DNA from: a bacterium BMS3Bbin10
GTDB taxonomy: Bacteria; Pseudomonadota; Alphaproteobacteria; Rhizobiales; Methyloligellaceae
Assembly: GCA_002897995.1 (NCBI GenBank)
Contig: BDTT01000056.1
Location: 1 to 63,261, forward strand
Length of the DNA stretch: 63,261 nucleotides
Direction of reading: 5' to 3'
Position 1 is the first letter of the stretch. Every line of letters begins with the position of its first letter. Below are positions 50,408-60,059 of this stretch, piece after piece. Below the pieces are notes generated by a model, which was not told the origin of the DNA, ran no database searches, and saw nothing but the letters and a program-made list of their open reading frames with translations. The position numbers and the translations under genes were made by a program.

Positions 50408-51928
50408 ATGGCAGCAGTTCAGGAAACCGTCGAACACGTCAAGGAGATGGAGGCCGACAAATACAAATACGGCTTCGAGACGGACATCGAGACGGTCAAG
50501 GCGCCCAAGGGGCTGAATGAGGACATCGTCCGCTTCATCTCTAAGAAGAAGGACGAGCCTGCGTGGATGCTTGAATGGCGGCTCGATGCCTTTCAGCGCT
50601 GGCTGACAATGGACGAGCCGAAATGGTCGCGGGTGCATTACCCGAAGATCGACTTTCAGGATCTCTATTACTATGCCGCGCCCAAAAGTGCCGAAGGCCC
50701 CAAAAGCCTCGATGAGGTCGATCCTGAACTTCTGGAGACCTACAAGAAGCTCGGCATTCCCCTGAAGGAACAGGAAATTCTCGCCGGCGTGCGCAAAATG
50801 GATGAGCCGAGCCAGCTCGATGAAGCGGCGGGCGGCGAGTATGGCTCCGGCCGGGTGGCCATCGACGCGGTGTTCGATTCCGTTTCCGTGGTCACCACCT
50901 TCAAGAAGGAACTCGCCAAGGCGGGCGTCATCTTCTGCCCCATGTCCGAGGCGGTGCGCGAGTACCCCGAGCTGGTGCAGAAATATCTGGGTTCCGTGGT
51001 GCCGGTGTCGGACAATTTCTACGCGACGCTCAATTCGGCCGTGTTCTCGGACGGCAGTTTTGTCTATATCCCCGAAGGGGTGCGCTGCCCGATGGAGCTG
51101 TCCACTTACTTCCGTATCAACGAGAAGCAGACGGGTCAGTTCGAGCGCACGCTGATCATCGCCGACAAGGGCTCCTATGTGAGCTATCTGGAGGGCTGCA
51201 CCGCGCCGATGCGCGATGAGAACCAGCTGCACGCGGCCGTCGTTGAACTGATCGCGCTGGACGATGCCGAGATCAAATACTCCACCGTCCAGAACTGGTA
51301 TCCGGGCGACAAGAACGGTGTCGGCGGGGTTTATAATTTCGTCACCAAGCGCGGCGACTGCCGGGGCAAAAATTCAAAGATTTCCTGGACCCAGGTCGAG
51401 ACCGGTTCGGCTATCACCTGGAAATATCCAAGCTGCATCCTGCGCGGCGACAATTCGGTGGGAGAATTTTATTCCATCGCCATTTCCAACGGTTATCAGC
51501 AGGTGGATTCAGGCACCAAGATGATTCATCTGGGCAAGAACACAACCAGCCGGATCATCTCCAAGGGCATCGCCGCGGGACATAGCGACAACACCTATCG
51601 CGGGCTTGTTTCGGCGCACCGCAAGGCCACCGGAGCGCGCAACTTCACCGCCTGCGACTCGCTGCTCATCGGCAGCCAGTGCGGCGCCCACACGATCCCC
51701 TATATCGAGGCGAAAAATTCATCCGCCACATTCGAGCATGAGGCGACGACCTCGAAGATTTCCGAAGATCAGCTGTTTTACTGCCAGGCGCGCGGCATGA
51801 ATGAAGAAGAGGCGGTGGCGCTGATCGTCAACGGTTTCGTGCGCGAGGTCATCCAGAAACTGCCGATGGAGTTCATGGCCGAGACCCAGCGTCTGATCGG
51901 CATATCCTTGGAGGGAAGCGTTGGATAA
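50408..51928 (+). CDS. sufB: Fe-S cluster assembly protein SufB
   Basis: A 506-aa scaffold subunit of the SufBCD complex. Motifs include [42 protein letters not shown], a [20 protein letters not shown] stretch and [13 protein letters not shown] with the conserved cysteine region. It assembles clusters with SufC (ATPase) and SufD in the cytoplasm. The small membrane protein gene overlaps its stop by 8 nt. Confidence 0.96.
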   Translation: MAAVQETVEHVKEMEADKYKYGFETDIETVKAPKGLNEDIVRFISKKKDEPAWMLEWRLDAFQRWLTMDEPKWSRVHYPKIDFQDLYYYAAPKSAEGPKSLDEVDPELLETYKKLGIPLKEQEILAGVRKMDEPSQLDEAAGGEYGSGRVAIDAVFDSVSVVTTFKKELAKAGVIFCPMSEAVREYPELVQKYLGSVVPVSDNFYATLNSAVFSDGSFVYIPEGVRCPMELSTYFRINEKQTGQFERTLIIADKGSYVSYLEGCTAPMRDENQLHAAVVELIALDDAEIKYSTVQNWYPGDKNGVGGVYNFVTKRGDCRGKNSKISWTQVETGSAITWKYPSCILRGDNSVGEFYSIAISNGYQQVDSGTKMIHLGKNTTSRIISKGIAAGHSDNTYRGLVSAHRKATGARNFTACDSLLIGSQCGAHTIPYIEAKNSSATFEHEATTSKISEDQLFYCQARGMNEEEAVALIVNGFVREVIQKLPMEFMAETQRLIGISLEGSVG

Positions 51929-52151
51929 GCCGGGGAGTTTGCGCACGAGAATGCGGGTTCAGATCGTTGGCGCGGTGTTTTTCGCAATCATCACCATTGG
52001 CGAGGCATCGGGCCTCCTGAAACCCTCTTTCGCCATACCGATGGGATGGACGATTTACGCTTTTGCCGGCGCGGTCATGGCCTTCCTGGCCTGGCGGACC
52101 TGGCGGAAGATGAAAGCGGAAACGGAGACGAATTTGAATTCGAATACATAA
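51921..52151 (+). CDS. Small two-helix membrane protein in the suf operon
   Basis: A 76-aa protein with two hydrophobic helices (about residues 14-30 and 42-59) and charged ends. It starts with TTG at 51921, which follows a strong GGAGGGAAGCG site, and overlaps the sufB stop by 8 nt, so it is translationally coupled. I recognise no family name; similar small membrane proteins occur in alphaproteobacterial suf operons. Function unknown. Confidence 0.65.
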   Translation: MDKPGSLRTRMRVQIVGAVFFAIITIGEASGLLKPSFAIPMGWTIYAFAGAVMAFLAWRTWRKMKAETETNLNSNT

Positions 52152-52154
52152 CCC

Positions 52155-52239
52155 GTCACCCCGGCGAAAACCGGGGTCCAGGGGCGGCGAACGTAGTTGT
52201 TGAAGGTATGAACTGGATTCCGGCTTTCGCCGGAATGAC
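52155..52239. repeat. REP-like CCGGCGAAA element pair inside the suf operon
   Basis: ACCCCGGCGAAAACCGGGGT (hairpin) with GTCCAGG, and, in opposite order, CTGGATTCCGGCTTTCGCCGG-AATGAC. These are the facing halves of a dispersed alphaproteobacterial palindrome, also present at 62679-62764. It separates the small membrane protein gene from sufC, so it may affect transcript stability within the operon. Confidence 0.85.
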
Positions 52240-52284
52240 AAACAGGAAGCGGAATTACCAACTCGAAACGGACCGAAAAGAGCA

Positions 52285-53040
52285 ATGCTGGAAATCAAGA
52301 ACCTTCACGTGAAGATCGCCGATGAGGACACCGAAATCCTCAAGGGCATCGACCTCACCCTTCCCAAAGGCGAGGTGCACGCCATCATGGGGCCGAACGG
52401 CTCGGGCAAATCGACGCTCGCCTATGTGCTGGCGGGCAAGCCCGACTATGAAATTACCGGCGGGACGATCACCTGGAACGGAGAAGACATTACCGGAATG
52501 AGCCCGGACGAACGGGCTGCCAGGGGCATCTTCCTGGCGTTCCAGTATCCGATTGAAATCCCCGGTGTCGCGACGATGACTTTCCTGCGCACCTCGCTCA
52601 ACGCGGTTCGCAAGGCGCGCGGAGAGGAGCAGTTATCGACCCCGGAATTCATGCGCGTAGTCCGGGAAAAGGCCGATGAATTAAAGGTTTCCAGCGACAA
52701 GTTGAAACGGCCTCTCAATGTGGGTTTCTCCGGCGGTGAGAAGAAGCGGCAGGAGATTTTGCAGATGTCCCTGCTTGAGCCGACCTTGTGCGTGCTGGAT
52801 GAAACCGATTCCGGTCTCGATATCGATGCGCTGAAGATCGTTGCCGACGGCGTGAACGCCCTGCGTGGGCCGGAGCGCGCCATGCTGGTCATCACCCATT
52901 ATCAGCGGCTGCTGAATTACATCGTGCCCGACAAGGTGCATGTGCTGTCGAACGGCAAAATAGTACGCACGGGCGGCAAGGAGCTTGCCCTGGAACTTGA
53001 GAAATCCGGTTACGCCGAGTTCGGCGAAGCGGCGGCTTGA
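52285..53040 (+). CDS. sufC: Fe-S cluster assembly ATPase SufC
   Basis: A 251-aa ABC-type ATPase of the SufBCD complex. Walker A GPNGSGKSTLAY, Q-loop FLAFQYPIEIPGV, signature GFSGGEKKRQEILQ and Walker B LCVLDETDSGLD with the Suf-specific DSGLD. It is soluble, not a transporter. The start is the first ATG after a GAAAAGAGCA stretch. SufD follows. Confidence 0.97.
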   Translation: MLEIKNLHVKIADEDTEILKGIDLTLPKGEVHAIMGPNGSGKSTLAYVLAGKPDYEITGGTITWNGEDITGMSPDERAARGIFLAFQYPIEIPGVATMTFLRTSLNAVRKARGEEQLSTPEFMRVVREKADELKVSSDKLKRPLNVGFSGGEKKRQEILQMSLLEPTLCVLDETDSGLDIDALKIVADGVNALRGPERAMLVITHYQRLLNYIVPDKVHVLSNGKIVRTGGKELALELEKSGYAEFGEAAA

Positions 53041-53057
53041 AGGAGTGGCGTGGTCAC

Positions 53058-54401
53058 ATGTCCGTTGAGGTTCTGAAGACAAAGGCGGAGCAGGGTCTCG
53101 CCGACCAGTTCACGGCTGCCAGGTCCGGCCTGCCGGGCGCGGGCAATGCGTGGGCCGAAGGGCTGCGTGATGCCGCATGGGAGACTTACAGATCCGCCGG
53201 TCTGCCGCACCGCCGTATCGAGGAATGGAAATACACCGATCTGCGCGCGCTGCTGCGCGATGCTTACCCGCCGGCGCCGGCGCTGACCGAGGCGCTGACG
53301 CGCGATGATATATCGGCCGCGCTCGGCCCGGCATTGGCGGCGCTCGACTGCCACCGGCTGGTCGTCGTCAATGGCCAGTTGCGGCTTGAGCTTTCCGATG
53401 CGGGCGGGCTTGAGGGCAAGGGCGAGCTTCTCTCTCTCGGCGATGCTCTCGGCGATCCTTCCGACTGGCTGAAACAGACGCTGGCGCAGGCGAACCCGCC
53501 CCGGAACGATACGGTTGTCGCGCTGAATACGGCCCTGATGACAGGCGGCGCCGCCTTGCGCATTGCGGATAACGTGAAGCTGAACAAGCCGGTTCACATT
53601 GTTCACATGCTCACCTCCAGGGAAGCCGCGAGCGTCACTACCCGCAATGTTGTTGTTGTCGGCGCCGGCGCCAAAGTGACCTTGCTGGAGAGCTATGTCT
53701 CTCACGGGACCGCGCCGGCGCAGCGCAACGCGGTGACGGAACTTGTCGCGGGCGACGGGTCGCGGGTGCATCACATCAAATTCCAGAATGAAAATCTGGA
53801 GACCGCGCATCTCACGAGCTGGATGACCCGGCTTGGCGCGGATGTGACTTACGATGCGTTTCAGTTTTCCCTTGGCGCGCGTCTTGCGCGCAACCAGATA
53901 TTCGTGGCCTTCGCGGGCGAGGGGAGCCGCTCCCATGTGAGCGGGGCGGTCCTTGCGCGCGGGCGCCAGCACAATGACACGACCATGGTGATCGATCACG
54001 GCGTGCCGGCATGCGAGAGCCGGGAGTTCAACAAGCTCGTGCTCGATGGTTCGGCGCGCGGGATCGTCCAGTGCAAGGCCATTGTGCGAAAGGATGCGCA
54101 GAAAACCGACGGCCACCAGATGGCGCGGGCGCTGATGCTGTCGGAGGCGGCGGAGTTCGACTCAAAGCCGGAACTTGAGATTTTTGCCGACGATGTGGTA
54201 TGCGGCCATGGCTCCACCTCGGGCCAGGTCGATGAGGAGCATCTGTTCTATCTGCGCGCGCGCGGCATTCCCGAGCCGCAGGCGAGGGCGCTTCTGATTG
54301 CCGCCTTCATCGGCGAGGCGATTGAAAAAGTTGAGAATGAGTCCATTCGCGAGGCCTTTCTGAATTTTACCGGAAGCTGGCTTGCGGGTGAGGGAGCGTG
54401 A
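53058..54401 (+). CDS. sufD: Fe-S cluster assembly protein SufD
   Basis: A 447-aa SufD subunit of SufBCD. It has the RRIEEWKYTDLRALL N-terminal block, a beta-helix core around GRQHNDTTMVIDHGVP, FNKLVLDGSARGIVQCKAIV, and CGHGSTSGQVDEEHLFYL (conserved His). ATG 53058 is chosen after a GAAGGAG site; a TTG at 53037 overlapping the sufC stop is an alternative. The sufS start overlaps or abuts its stop. Confidence 0.93.
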   Translation: MSVEVLKTKAEQGLADQFTAARSGLPGAGNAWAEGLRDAAWETYRSAGLPHRRIEEWKYTDLRALLRDAYPPAPALTEALTRDDISAALGPALAALDCHRLVVVNGQLRLELSDAGGLEGKGELLSLGDALGDPSDWLKQTLAQANPPRNDTVVALNTALMTGGAALRIADNVKLNKPVHIVHMLTSREAASVTTRNVVVVGAGAKVTLLESYVSHGTAPAQRNAVTELVAGDGSRVHHIKFQNENLETAHLTSWMTRLGADVTYDAFQFSLGARLARNQIFVAFAGEGSRSHVSGAVLARGRQHNDTTMVIDHGVPACESREFNKLVLDGSARGIVQCKAIVRKDAQKTDGHQMARALMLSEAAEFDSKPELEIFADDVVCGHGSTSGQVDEEHLFYLRARGIPEPQARALLIAAFIGEAIEKVENESIREAFLNFTGSWLAGEGA

Positions 54402-54403
54402 TT

Positions 54404-55669
54404 ATGGCGGAAACCATGACCTCCGAACCCAAGAGGGCGGCAGGCAGCACCTCTTACGATGTGGAGCGCATCCGCGCCGATTTTCCGATTCTGTCGCGTG
54501 AGATACACGGCAAACCGCTCGTTTATCTCGACAATGGCGCCTCCGCGCAAAAGCCGAAGGCGGTGCTCGACGCCATTCAGAACGCCTATTCCCATGAATA
54601 TTCGAACGTTCATCGCGGCCTGCATTATCTCTCCAACACCGCGACGGAGAACTACGAGAAAGCCCGCAGCACCGTGCGGCGGTTCATCAACGCGGCCTGC
54701 GACGAGGAAATCATTTTCACACGCAATGCGACCGAGGCCATCAATCTGGCCGCGCAGAGCTTTGGCGGCGCGGTGATCGGCGAGGGCGATGAGATTGTCC
54801 TCACCATCATGGAGCACCACTCCAATATCGTGCCCTGGCATTTTCACCGCGAGCACTCCGGCGCTGTTCTCAGATGGGCGCCGGTATCCGATGAGGGGGA
54901 GTTCCTGATCGAGGAATTCGAAAAGCTGCTCACACCCAGAACCAGAATGGTCGCCGTAACCCATATGTCCAATGTGCTGGGGACGGTCGTGCCGGTGAAA
55001 GAGGTTGTGAGGCTGGCCCATGACCGCGGTATTCCCGTTCTCGTCGATGGCGCGCAGGGAGCCGTTCATCTGCCCGTCGATGTGCAGGATCTCGATTGCG
55101 ATTTTTATGTTTTTACCGGCCACAAGGTGTACGGCCCCACCGGCATCGGGGTGCTTTACGGGAAAAAGGAGCATTTGGAGGCCATGCCGCCCTATCAGGG
55201 GGGCGGTGAGATGATCGGCACGGTCACGACCGACAAGGTGACCTATGCCACGCCGCCGCACCGCTTCGAGGCGGGCACGCCCGCCATCGTTCAGGCCATC
55301 GGTCTTGGCGCCGCGCTCGATTACATGATGGGCGTCGGGCTGGAGCGCATCAAGGCCCATGAAGACGCCGTCCATGAATATGCAAAGCAGCGTCTGGGCG
55401 AGATAAATTCACTGCATATGATCGGCACCGCGCCGGGCAAGGGCAGTATTATTTCGTTCGAGATGGAAGGCGCGCATCCCCATGACATCTCGACCATTAT
55501 CGACCGCTCCGGCATCGCGGTGCGCGCAGGCACCCATTGTGCCGAGCCGCTCCTGGCGCGGTATGGCGTTACATCAACCTGCCGTGCATCATTTGCAATG
55601 TACAACACCGCTGAAGAAGTGGACGCCCTGGCGGCGGCCCTCGTCAAGGCGCAAGACTTTTTTGTGTGA
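54404..55669 (+). CDS. sufS: Cysteine desulfurase SufS
   Basis: A 421-aa group II cysteine desulfurase, which supplies sulfur to SufBCD. Motifs: YLDNGASAQKPKAVLD, HRGLHYLS, the PLP lysine in FTGHKVYGPTG, and active-site Cys in RAGTHCAEPLLARYG. ATG 54404 has GGGAG at the right spacing; a GTG at 54398 overlapping the sufD stop is possible. No SufE gene is present in this operon, so a partner acceptor may be elsewhere or replaced by another protein. Confidence 0.95.
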   Translation: MAETMTSEPKRAAGSTSYDVERIRADFPILSREIHGKPLVYLDNGASAQKPKAVLDAIQNAYSHEYSNVHRGLHYLSNTATENYEKARSTVRRFINAACDEEIIFTRNATEAINLAAQSFGGAVIGEGDEIVLTIMEHHSNIVPWHFHREHSGAVLRWAPVSDEGEFLIEEFEKLLTPRTRMVAVTHMSNVLGTVVPVKEVVRLAHDRGIPVLVDGAQGAVHLPVDVQDLDCDFYVFTGHKVYGPTGIGVLYGKKEHLEAMPPYQGGGEMIGTVTTDKVTYATPPHRFEAGTPAIVQAIGLGAALDYMMGVGLERIKAHEDAVHEYAKQRLGEINSLHMIGTAPGKGSIISFEMEGAHPHDISTIIDRSGIAVRAGTHCAEPLLARYGVTSTCRASFAMYNTAEEVDALAAALVKAQDFFV

Positions 55670-55674
55670 GAGAT

Positions 55675-56109
55675 ATGAGCGAAGAACCAAAGATTTCAGA
55701 TTTTACCGATGACAAGGCGTCTCTGCCGGAGGCTTGCGCGGAAACGGTTTCGGCTGCCAGGGAGGCGCCGCCCGCGCCTGAAAGCGCACTGAGCGAGGAA
55801 GAAATCGAGCGGTTGACGAACGAGCTGGTCGCCGCGATCAAGACCATCTACGACCCCGAAATACCGGTCGACATCTACGAGCTGGGACTCATCTACAGGA
55901 TCGATGTGGATGATGACCGCAATGTGGATGTCAAGATGACCCTGACCGCGCCGGGGTGTCCGGTGGCCGGTGAAATGCCGATCTGGGTGCAGAATGCGGT
56001 GATGAGCGTTCCGGGTGTCGCGCATGTCAATGTCGAGCTGGTGTTCGATCCTCCCTGGGATCCGAGCCGCATGTCGGAGGAAGCGCAAGTCGCGCTGAAC
56101 ATGTTTTAG
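55675..56109 (+). CDS. sufT: SufT-like Fe-S assembly protein (DUF59/MIP18)
   Basis: A 144-aa protein whose N-terminal 45 residues are acidic and disordered and whose C-terminal DUF59 domain (about 48-144) includes IYDPEIPVDIYELGLIY, VKMTLTAPGCPVAGEMP and ELVFDPPWDPSRMSEEA. The conserved cysteine lies in APGCPV. SufT-type proteins aid maturation or carriage of Fe-S clusters. It starts 5 nt after sufS ends. Confidence 0.9.
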   Translation: MSEEPKISDFTDDKASLPEACAETVSAAREAPPAPESALSEEEIERLTNELVAAIKTIYDPEIPVDIYELGLIYRIDVDDDRNVDVKMTLTAPGCPVAGEMPIWVQNAVMSVPGVAHVNVELVFDPPWDPSRMSEEAQVALNMF

Positions 56110-56160
56110 GCGTGAAACAGCATCTTGACGCAAAGCGGTCGCGGGGCCATTTGGAGTCTC

Positions 56161-56562
56161 ATGGGTAATATGTCGAACAAGCCAAAGATATTGTCGCTCT
56201 CCGATGCCGCCGCGGAACGCATCAAGCAGATCATCGCCGGTTCCGGCAGGCCGGTTGCCGGGGTGCGCGTGGGCGTAAAGAACGCGGGCTGCGTCGGTAT
56301 GGAATACACCATGGAATTCGTCGAAAACGCCGATCCGGCCGATGACATGATCGAGGAGAAGGGCGCGAGGCTTTTCATCGATCCCAAGGCGATATTATTC
56401 CTTCTCGGGACAACGATGGACCATCGCGTCGACAAATTGTCTTCGGGTTTCGTATTCGATAATCCCAATCAGACCGACGCTTGCGGGTGCGGTGAATCGG
56501 TTGCAATTTCGCCGGCGAGCAAAGCCCAGCTTGAAGCGTTCGATAAACCCGTCCGCGTGTAA
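56161..56562 (+). CDS. sufA: A-type Fe-S carrier (SufA/IscA-like)
   Basis: A 133-aa HesB/IscA-family scaffold or carrier. Its three cluster cysteines appear in KNAGCVGMEY and in DACGCGES. Start 56161 has TTGGAG four nt upstream; an internal ATG at 56170 is an alternative. It is the last gene of the Fe-S operon, whose order is Rrf2-IscS-SufB-small protein-SufC-SufD-SufS-SufT-SufA. Confidence 0.94.
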   Translation: MGNMSNKPKILSLSDAAAERIKQIIAGSGRPVAGVRVGVKNAGCVGMEYTMEFVENADPADDMIEEKGARLFIDPKAILFLLGTTMDHRVDKLSSGFVFDNPNQTDACGCGESVAISPASKAQLEAFDKPVRV

Positions 56563-56683
56563 CGGGCCGGTTTCGGCGGATCTTTGAGCGATGTCTGTCA
56601 GCGCGCAGGGCATTTGATGTGGCGCTGAAGAAAAAACGCAGATAGGCAGGCGATGCGGGCCCTGGCGCCATGGCCTTGCCGGT

Positions 56684-57781
56684 TCAGGCGGCGGTCGTCT
56701 TGACTTCGGGCTCCGGCAGGTCGGTTTCCGCTTTGACATTGTCGCGCCCGGCGTTTTTCGCCGCATAGAGGCAAACATCGGCGCGCTCAATGAATTCGGG
56801 GATGCTTTCACCGGGGTGATAGACCGAGACGCCGATCGACATGGTGATGCGGCCAAGGCTCTCCCCGGTAGATTTTTTCACCAGCTCTTTGTTCTTGACC
56901 AGGACACGGATCTGGTCCGCCACGATGACCGCGGCGGCAAGCTTCGTTCTCGGCAGCAAGATCGCGAATTCCTCGCCGCCATAGCGGGCCGCGCAATCGC
57001 GGCCCTTGACGTTGGTTTTCAACGTATGCGCGACCAGCCGCAGAACCTGGTCTCCGGTCTGGTGCCCGTGGGTATCGTTGAATGCCTTGAAATGATCGAT
57101 GTCGAGCATGAGGAGGCAGAGCGGCGCGTCCGATTCGACAGCTTCCGACATTTCCAGTTCAATGGTCTGATCGAAGCGTTTGCGATTGGTCAGGCCGGTC
57201 AGTTCATCGGTGAAAGATTCAAGCCTGGTGAGTTCCAGGCTCATCTGCAGCTCATCGATCTGCTTCTTGGAATTCGCCAGGCGCTGTTCGAGCACTTCGT
57301 TATACTCTGCCATGTCATTGGTGGTTTCGAACAACTCGCCAAGGACCACCTTGAGTTGCTGGGGCGATTCAATGCCGGCCAGTCTGGCGTTCACGCCCTT
57401 CAGCGATTGCCCATAGCTGCCTGCGCGTTTGCTTGCGGCTTCAATCACCGCCATGATCTCGCTCATCTCCCCACTCACCTGGGAGCCGACCTCGCCCACC
57501 TTGTCCGAGATATTCTGTTTCGAAATATAGGTCTGGTAGATTGATTCCGCGTCCTCCTCCCTAAGGCGCGAATGGGTTTCCAGGGCTTTGCGCAGGGCGT
57601 CGCAAAGCTCTTTGTTGGCTGAGGTGACGAAAGCGTAGAGAAGCTCGTAGTTTCGCGGAATTGCCGGAATTCGCAGCTGCTTGAGAAGACTTTGTGCACG
57701 CTCACCATGCGCTGCCGCGCGCGCATAGTCCTCAATACCCCGCGTTGCGGACTTGGTCGCATCTAGCTGGGTGGTGGCCAC
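56684..57781 (-). CDS. Diguanylate cyclase (GGDEF domain)
   Basis: A 365-aa cytoplasmic protein. An N-terminal helical region (about residues 1-195) with coiled coil is followed by a GGDEF domain (about 200-355). The active site reads RYGGEEF, with DIDHFKAFNDTHGHQTGD as metal/nucleotide motif, so c-di-GMP synthesis is expected. The inhibitory site RxxD five residues upstream is replaced (KGRD), suggesting weak product feedback. Start codon is GTG. No obvious sensory input domain other than the helical part. Confidence 0.9.
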   Translation of the reverse strand: MATTQLDATKSATRGIEDYARAAAHGERAQSLLKQLRIPAIPRNYELLYAFVTSANKELCDALRKALETHSRLREEDAESIYQTYISKQNISDKVGEVGSQVSGEMSEIMAVIEAASKRAGSYGQSLKGVNARLAGIESPQQLKVVLGELFETTNDMAEYNEVLEQRLANSKKQIDELQMSLELTRLESFTDELTGLTNRKRFDQTIELEMSEAVESDAPLCLLMLDIDHFKAFNDTHGHQTGDQVLRLVAHTLKTNVKGRDCAARYGGEEFAILLPRTKLAAAVIVADQIRVLVKNKELVKKSTGESLGRITMSIGVSVYHPGESIPEFIERADVCLYAAKNAGRDNVKAETDLPEPEVKTTAA

Positions 57782-57914
57782 GGCAAGTGTTTCCCTTGGG
57801 TTATTAAAGCTTTAGGGATGCATCGGGCCAAGGTCCGATTCCCCTTTTGTATCAACCTGCACAAAGGAAATCTGCCTAAGGGATGTTAACGGGTTGTAAA
57901 AAACCGGAGAAAAA

Positions 57915-59336
57915 TCAGTTTTGCGGTTTTGCGGGTCTTTTCAGGAAATCGGGCACATGATCGCCCAATCCGACCGTTTTTCCACCAGGTTTGCCAGCCT
58001 TCCGCCCGGGTTTGTCGCGCCTGGTCCTGGATTTGCCTTTTTCCGGCGCTTCCGCCGCCGCGCGTTCCGATGAAGCCGATTTGCGTTCTTTTGGTTCCGG
58101 CGAGCTTGACTTGCCGCGCTCACGCTTCCTTCCGCCGTGGCTGCCACGCTGGCCTGAGCCGCCACGGCGGCTTCCGCGGCTGCTGCGAGGCTTGTCCTCC
58201 CCTGATTCGGCCGAAGGCGGGTCGCCGAGCCATTTGATATCCTTGCGCACCAGCTTCTGGATCGCTGAAATCATGCGCATATCGTGGGACGTCACCAGGG
58301 TCACCGCACAGCCCTTGCGCCCGGCGCGCCCCGTGCGCCCGATCCTGTGGACATAGTCTTCCGAATGAACCGGCACATCATAGTTGAAAATATGGCTGAC
58401 ATCGGGGATATCGAGGCCGCGCGCCGCAACGTCGCTGGCTATCAGATAGGTGACTTCACCATTGCGAAAGGCTTCAAGCGTGGCCATGCGCTGATGCTGA
58501 TTCAGATCGCCATGGATCGCCTCCGCGTTCAGGCCATGCTTGACGAGAGAGAGATGCAGTGTGGCGACGTCGCGCTTGCGGTTGCAGAACACGATGGCGT
58601 TCTTCACCTTCTGCTCGTCCATGATCCTGCGAAGCGCCGCCCGCTTTTGTTTGGGGTCCGAGGGGGTGTAACAAAGCAACTGCTCGATGGTGTCGACCGT
58701 GGTGCTCGGGGGCGTGGCTTCAATGCGCTCCGGGTTATTCAGGAAATTGTCTGCCAGCCGCTTGATTTCCGTCGGCATGGTGGCCGAGAAAAACAATGTC
58801 TGGCGGCGTGGCGGTATGAGTTTGGATATACGCTCCATGTCGGGGATGAAGCCCATATCCAGCATCCGGTCCGCTTCGTCGATGACGAATATCTCGACCC
58901 CCGTCAGCAGCAGTTTGCCGCGCTGAAAATGATCGAGCAGCCGTCCCGGCGTCGCAATCAGCACATCCGCGCCGCGGTCAAGCTTGCGGACCTGTTCATC
59001 GAACGAGACGCCGCCGATCAGCAGCGCCACGGTCAGTTTATGTTCCGCCCCCAGGGTTTCGAACTCGGTGACCACCTGGGCCGCCAGTTCGCGCGTCGGT
59101 TCCAGAATGAGCGAGCGGGGCATGCGCGCCCTGGCGCGCCCGCGCTCAAGGCGCGTCAGCATGGGAAGGACGAAGGAGGCGGTCTTGCCCGTCCCGGTTT
59201 GCGCTATGCCCAGCACATCGCGCCCTTCGAGAACAAAAGGGATGGCTTGATCTTGAATCGGAGTCGGGGTCTCGTAGCCCGCCCGCGCTACCGCGGTCAG
59301 AGCTTTTTCGCTGAGGCCGAGTTTCTCAAATGTCAT
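57915..59336 (-). CDS. DEAD-box RNA helicase (RhlE-like)
   Basis: A 473-aa ATP-dependent RNA helicase. Q-motif GYETPTPIQ, Walker A AQTGTGKTASF, PTRELA, DEAD box VIDEADRMLDMGF, FSATMP, and C-terminal HRIGRTGRAG. Residues about 380-473 form a disordered basic tail rich in Arg, Ser, Gly and Lys, which likely binds RNA. It probably acts in ribosome assembly or mRNA turnover, as RhlE relatives do. Confidence 0.93.
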   Translation of the reverse strand: MTFEKLGLSEKALTAVARAGYETPTPIQDQAIPFVLEGRDVLGIAQTGTGKTASFVLPMLTRLERGRARARMPRSLILEPTRELAAQVVTEFETLGAEHKLTVALLIGGVSFDEQVRKLDRGADVLIATPGRLLDHFQRGKLLLTGVEIFVIDEADRMLDMGFIPDMERISKLIPPRRQTLFFSATMPTEIKRLADNFLNNPERIEATPPSTTVDTIEQLLCYTPSDPKQKRAALRRIMDEQKVKNAIVFCNRKRDVATLHLSLVKHGLNAEAIHGDLNQHQRMATLEAFRNGEVTYLIASDVAARGLDIPDVSHIFNYDVPVHSEDYVHRIGRTGRAGRKGCAVTLVTSHDMRMISAIQKLVRKDIKWLGDPPSAESGEDKPRSSRGSRRGGSGQRGSHGGRKRERGKSSSPEPKERKSASSERAAAEAPEKGKSRTRRDKPGRKAGKPGGKTVGLGDHVPDFLKRPAKPQN

Positions 59337-59562
59337 GCACAGGCGCCGTTCTTGCGGTCGCGTCGTATTCTCGAGGGTCCCATAGCGCCGATTTTTACGT
59401 GTGATTCGAATCGGCGAATGGGATTATAAGGTCGTGGCCGGAGCATAGGCAGCGAGGCGGGTTTGTCAAATGATGGCGACGCGGACAAATGTTGAGCATT
59501 CGCCGCTAAACATGCGTTATAGCTTGAGTTTGGCGAAGTTGGGAGAATAAGAGCATGAAGCC

Positions 59563-60033
59563 GTGAGTGAGCGCCACGCAGAAGTGCTGGTGCGCCCGCC
59601 GATACTGTATTTGGGAGGGCTTTTCGCCGGCTGCCTGATCGAGCTGTTTTTGCCGGTAGGCCCCGGTCTTGCCGGCGGCACCTTGCGGCCGGTCGCGGTC
59701 GGCCTTGGTCTCGCTGCGATCGGCCTTGGTATCGGTCTAAAGGGGATCCGCCAGTTCAGCAATGCCGGCACGTCGCTCCAGGTCGATGAACCCACGCAGG
59801 CGCTGGTGACCGACGGGCTATACCGATGGTCGCGCAATCCGATCTATATCGGGCTGAGCGTGCTCTATGCCGGGCTCGCAATTGCGCTGACGACCGGCTG
59901 GGCCCTGCTGCTGCTGCCAGTCGTGATCGCCGTCATGAACAAAGGCGTGATTGAACGCGAGGAAACCTATCTGGCGACGGAATTCGGGGAGGACTATCTC
60001 GCCTATAAGGAGCGTGTGCCCCGCTGGCTGTGA
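59563..60033 (+). CDS. Isoprenylcysteine carboxyl methyltransferase-family membrane protein
   Basis: A 156-aa integral membrane protein of the ICMT/phospholipid-methyltransferase-like family, with about four helices. The C-terminal block GLYRWSRNPIYIGLSVL contains the conserved RNPxY motif, and EREETYLATEFGEDYLAYKE the EE and SAM-contact region ending RVPRW. GTG 59563 is the only plausible start. Substrate unknown (prenylated proteins are unlikely in bacteria). Convergent with parE. Confidence 0.85.
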   Translation: MSERHAEVLVRPPILYLGGLFAGCLIELFLPVGPGLAGGTLRPVAVGLGLAAIGLGIGLKGIRQFSNAGTSLQVDEPTQALVTDGLYRWSRNPIYIGLSVLYAGLAIALTTGWALLLLPVVIAVMNKGVIEREETYLATEFGEDYLAYKERVPRWL

Positions 60034-60059
60034 GCGGTCTGGAGTTCGGTAAATCCGCA

